DNA from: Bacteroidota bacterium
GTDB taxonomy: Bacteria > Bacteroidota > Bacteroidia > Bacteroidales > SKPS01
Assembly (NCBI GenBank): GCA_022709695.1
Contig: JAKLII010000005.1
Span: 1 to 64,000 of the forward strand
Direction: 5' to 3'
Length of the DNA: 64,000 bases
Of the stretch, positions 61,848-64,000 are shown piece after piece. Within the stretch, counting starts at the first letter, position 1. Every line of letters starts with the position of its first letter. The translations under genes and the position numbers were made by a program. The notes below the pieces were generated by a model. The model was not told the origin of the DNA. It did not search any database and saw only the letters and a list, made by a program, of their open reading frames with translations.

Positions 61848-64000
61848 CTAGCCCTTCTTTCTTCCGTACAAACGCTCCCTGATGGTATGCAGCTTCATCA
61901 AAGCCTCTACCGGGGTGAGCCTGTCGATGTCGGTGCTGAGAATATCATCCCGGATCTGCTCCAGCAGCGGGTCGTCGAGCTGGATAAAACTCAGCTGGAA
62001 AGCATCCTGTGCAGGCTTCTTTTTTGGGGTGGCAGTTTCCTGTCCCAGGACATCCCCGGTATGGGTTGATTCCAGCTGCTTCAGGATATGGGTCGCCCTC
62101 TCGATGGTTTTTCCGGGCATCCCGGCCATCTGCGCAACGTGAATTCCAAAGCTGTGTTCACTCCCACCTGCTGCCAGCTTTCTCAGGAAAATTACCTTGT
62201 TGTTTAGCTCCTTCACGGTGACATGGAAATTCTGTATCCTCGGTTTCACCCTGGCCAGCTCGTTCAGTTCATGGTAATGGGTGGCAAAGAGTACCCTGGG
62301 CCTGAACCGGGGATGGTCGTGCAGGTACTCAGCGATGGCCCAGGCAATGGATATGCCATCGTAGGTGGCTGTCCCCCGGCCGATTTCATCCAGGATGATC
62401 AGGCTCCGGTTCGAGATATTATTCAGGATGCTTGCCGTTTCATTCATCTCTACCATAAACGTCGATTCCCCTGAAGAGATGTTGTCGGATGCACCTACCC
62501 GTGTGAAGATCTTGTCTACAATGCCAATTTTTGCCGATGCCGCAGGAACAAATGAACCCATCTGGGCCATCAGGGTGATCAGTGCGGTTTGACGCAGCAA
62601 GGCCGATTTTCCCGACATATTGGGCCCGGTGAGTATAATGATCTGCTGCTTGTCCTGATCCAGGTATACGTCGTTGGGGATATACCGTTCCCCTTCCTGC
62701 AGGAACCGCTCTATCACCGGATGCCGCCCCTCCTTTATTTCGAGCCGGTACCCTGCATTGATCTCCGGCCTTACATACTGATGCTTTTCTGCAACCCTGG
62801 CAAAAGATAACAGGCAGTCGAGCCGCCCAAGCAAGCTTGCATTCAGCTGCACAGGGACGATATAATCCGACAGCGCCACTACCAGCGAATCGTAGAGTTG
62901 CTGTTCAAGTACCTGTATCTTTTCTTCGGCACCAAGGATTTTAGTTTCAAATACCTTCAGCTCTTCAGTGATGTATCGCTCGGCACCTGTCAGGGTCTGC
63001 TTGCGGATCCACTCTCCCGGAACTTTATGCTTATGGGAATTGGTAACTTCGATGTAATATCCGAAAACATTGTTAAACCCCACCTTCAGGCTTGTGATGC
63101 CGGTGGCCCTGATTTCCCGCTCCTGCATCCCGCGGAGGTAATCCTTGGCCGACCCCGACAGCGAACGGTACTCGTCGAGCTCTGCCGATACCCCGGCACG
63201 GAGCACCCCACCTTTGGTGATCTGCACCGGAGGTTCCTCCTCGACTTCACGGGTAATCCGGTCGGAGATGGTTTTGCAGGGGTTCAGCTGCTCACCCAGT
63301 TTCACCAGGTGTTCGACCCCGCTGGCGGCACACGCCTCCTTCAGGGGTTCAATGGCCATCAGCGCCCTGTTCAGTTGCACCACCTCCCTGGGGTTGATCC
63401 GGCCGGTGGCTGCCTTTGAGATAATCCTTTCCAGATCCCCGCACAGCTTCAGCTGCTGGGCCAGCATGTCGCTGAATTCCCCGTTTTGCATCAGAAAGTC
63501 TACCAGGTCGTGCCGCTCCCTGATCACCTGCTCTTCCTTCAGGGGTGAAACAATCCAGCGCCGCATCATGCGGGAACCCATCGGAGTAAGGGTGAGATCC
63601 AGAATATCGGATAAGGTTCGGGCCTGCTCGTGCGGGGAGGAGAGCAACTCCAGATTCCGGATGGTGAACCTGTCGAGCCAAACGAAACGCTCCTCCTCGA
63701 TGCGGCTGATACGGGTGATATGGCTTCGCCGTTCATGGTGCGTCTCACTGAGGTAATGGATGGCAGCACCCGCAGCAATGATCCCGTGTTCAAGCTCCTC
63801 AACCCCGAAACCCTTGAGGCTCCGTGTGCCGAAATGTCGTATCAGACAATCATATCCGAACTCCCGGGTAAACACCCATTCATCAAAGGAGTTGGTGTAA
63901 TAATTCCCGAAATCTTCCGCAAACTGCCGGAGCCGGTTCCTCTGTACAATCACCTCACTCGGCTGGAAGCTCTGCAGCAGTTTGTCTATATAGTTTTTGG
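61848..64000 (-). CDS. mutS: DNA mismatch repair protein MutS (partial, 5' end beyond window)
   Basis: The last 717 or so residues of MutS, reading through to the right edge (NYIDKLLQSFQPSEVIVQRN at 63998-63939). The lever and clamp domains lead to Walker A LTGPNMSGKSALLRQ and the Walker B region SLIILDEIGRGTATYDGISI with the ABC signature-like GASDNISSGESTFMVEM. HYHELNEL and the helix-turn-helix end (HTGDVL region) follow. The mismatch-binding N-terminus (Phe-x-Glu) lies outside. The ATG at 63953 is internal and should not be used as the start. It initiates mismatch repair with MutL. Confidence 0.97.
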   Translation of the reverse strand, partial: KNYIDKLLQSFQPSEVIVQRNRLRQFAEDFGNYYTNSFDEWVFTREFGYDCLIRHFGTRSLKGFGVEELEHGIIAAGAAIHYLSETHHERRSHITRISRIEEERFVWLDRFTIRNLELLSSPHEQARTLSDILDLTLTPMGSRMMRRWIVSPLKEEQVIRERHDLVDFLMQNGEFSDMLAQQLKLCGDLERIISKAATGRINPREVVQLNRALMAIEPLKEACAASGVEHLVKLGEQLNPCKTISDRITREVEEEPPVQITKGGVLRAGVSAELDEYRSLSGSAKDYLRGMQEREIRATGITSLKVGFNNVFGYYIEVTNSHKHKVPGEWIRKQTLTGAERYITEELKVFETKILGAEEKIQVLEQQLYDSLVVALSDYIVPVQLNASLLGRLDCLLSFARVAEKHQYVRPEINAGYRLEIKEGRHPVIERFLQEGERYIPNDVYLDQDKQQIIILTGPNMSGKSALLRQTALITLMAQMGSFVPAASAKIGIVDKIFTRVGASDNISSGESTFMVEMNETASILNNISNRSLIILDEIGRGTATYDGISIAWAIAEYLHDHPRFRPRVLFATHYHELNELARVKPRIQNFHVTVKELNNKVIFLRKLAAGGSEHSFGIHVAQMAGMPGKTIERATHILKQLESTHTGDVLGQETATPKKKPAQDAFQLSFIQLDDPLLEQIRDDILSTDIDRLTPVEALMKLHTIRERLYGRKKG

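Noticed and set aside
61848-63953. Taking the ATG at 63953 as the start of mutS
   Set aside because: The reading frame continues to the right edge with MutS-like sequence, and the mismatch-binding domain would be missing; the true start is outside the window.

Overview
The window is chromosomal DNA of a member of the Bacteroidota, most likely an anaerobic Bacteroidales-type organism. The supporting signs are a type IX secretion C-terminal sorting domain, a PorE-like T9SS protein, a GLPGLI-family protein, a carboxypeptidase-regulatory plug plus beta-barrel outer-membrane protein, the Bacteroidota form of the e(P4) phosphatase, and many start-proximal TAnnTTTG boxes, the -7 element of this phylum. 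A single-chain pyruvate:ferredoxin oxidoreductase (NifJ) points to anaerobic metabolism, and KdtA/WaaA shows a Kdo-containing lipid A. No rRNA, phage, integrase, transposase or CRISPR array is visible.

Layout. Positions 1-10,000 are accessory and repeat-rich: two AAA+ ATPase genes (DUF4143 and DUF234 types), an ABC exporter ATPase and permease separated by a RhuM cassette, a four-helix-bundle gene and an O-antigen-ligase-like protein, all set among several families of extragenic repeats. Positions 10,245-13,848 carry a PASTA protein, a T9SS cargo protein and an RluD-type pseudouridine synthase. A MerR regulator with the motifs of B12 photoreceptors (13,946) and an ECF sigma factor (15,158) follow, then folE and queD. 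Positions 16,874-23,107 hold a set of exported proteins: a FecR-like protein, a CHASE2 protein with no output domain, a metacaspase-like protease, and, divergently, a caspase-PEGA-FGE fusion. Housekeeping genes follow: galE, rfbB, fabD, a periplasmic msrBA fusion, a third AAA+/DUF4143 gene, an e(P4)-type phosphatase, nifJ, a dihydroorotate-dehydrogenase-like gene and mutS2.

Positions 37,941-44,805 are envelope genes (TPR protein, PorE-like protein, outer-membrane beta-barrel, GLPGLI). Then come a four-helix-bundle pseudogene, yifB, a biotin carrier with a carboxyltransferase, a YjbR-type protein, ddl, rdgB, a MacB-like permease, and a run of same-strand genes (unknown exported protein, Omp85-family lipoprotein, RecD-like helicase, small beta-barrel, kdtA). 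The window ends with a TlpA-like oxidoreductase, tRNA-Leu and tRNA-Gly with a clear terminator, and mutS, which runs off the right edge.

The most interesting points are: (i) the exported caspase/CHASE2/FecR-like cluster; (ii) a perfect 26-bp palindrome that contains the stop codons of both convergent genes ddl and rdgB, with related palindromes beside the queD stop; (iii) a CarH/LitR-like regulator beside a sigma factor with no carotenoid genes nearby; (iv) accessory genes (AAA+, RhuM, four-helix-bundle) bounded by direct repeats; (v) a half-site array upstream of the third AAA+ gene.
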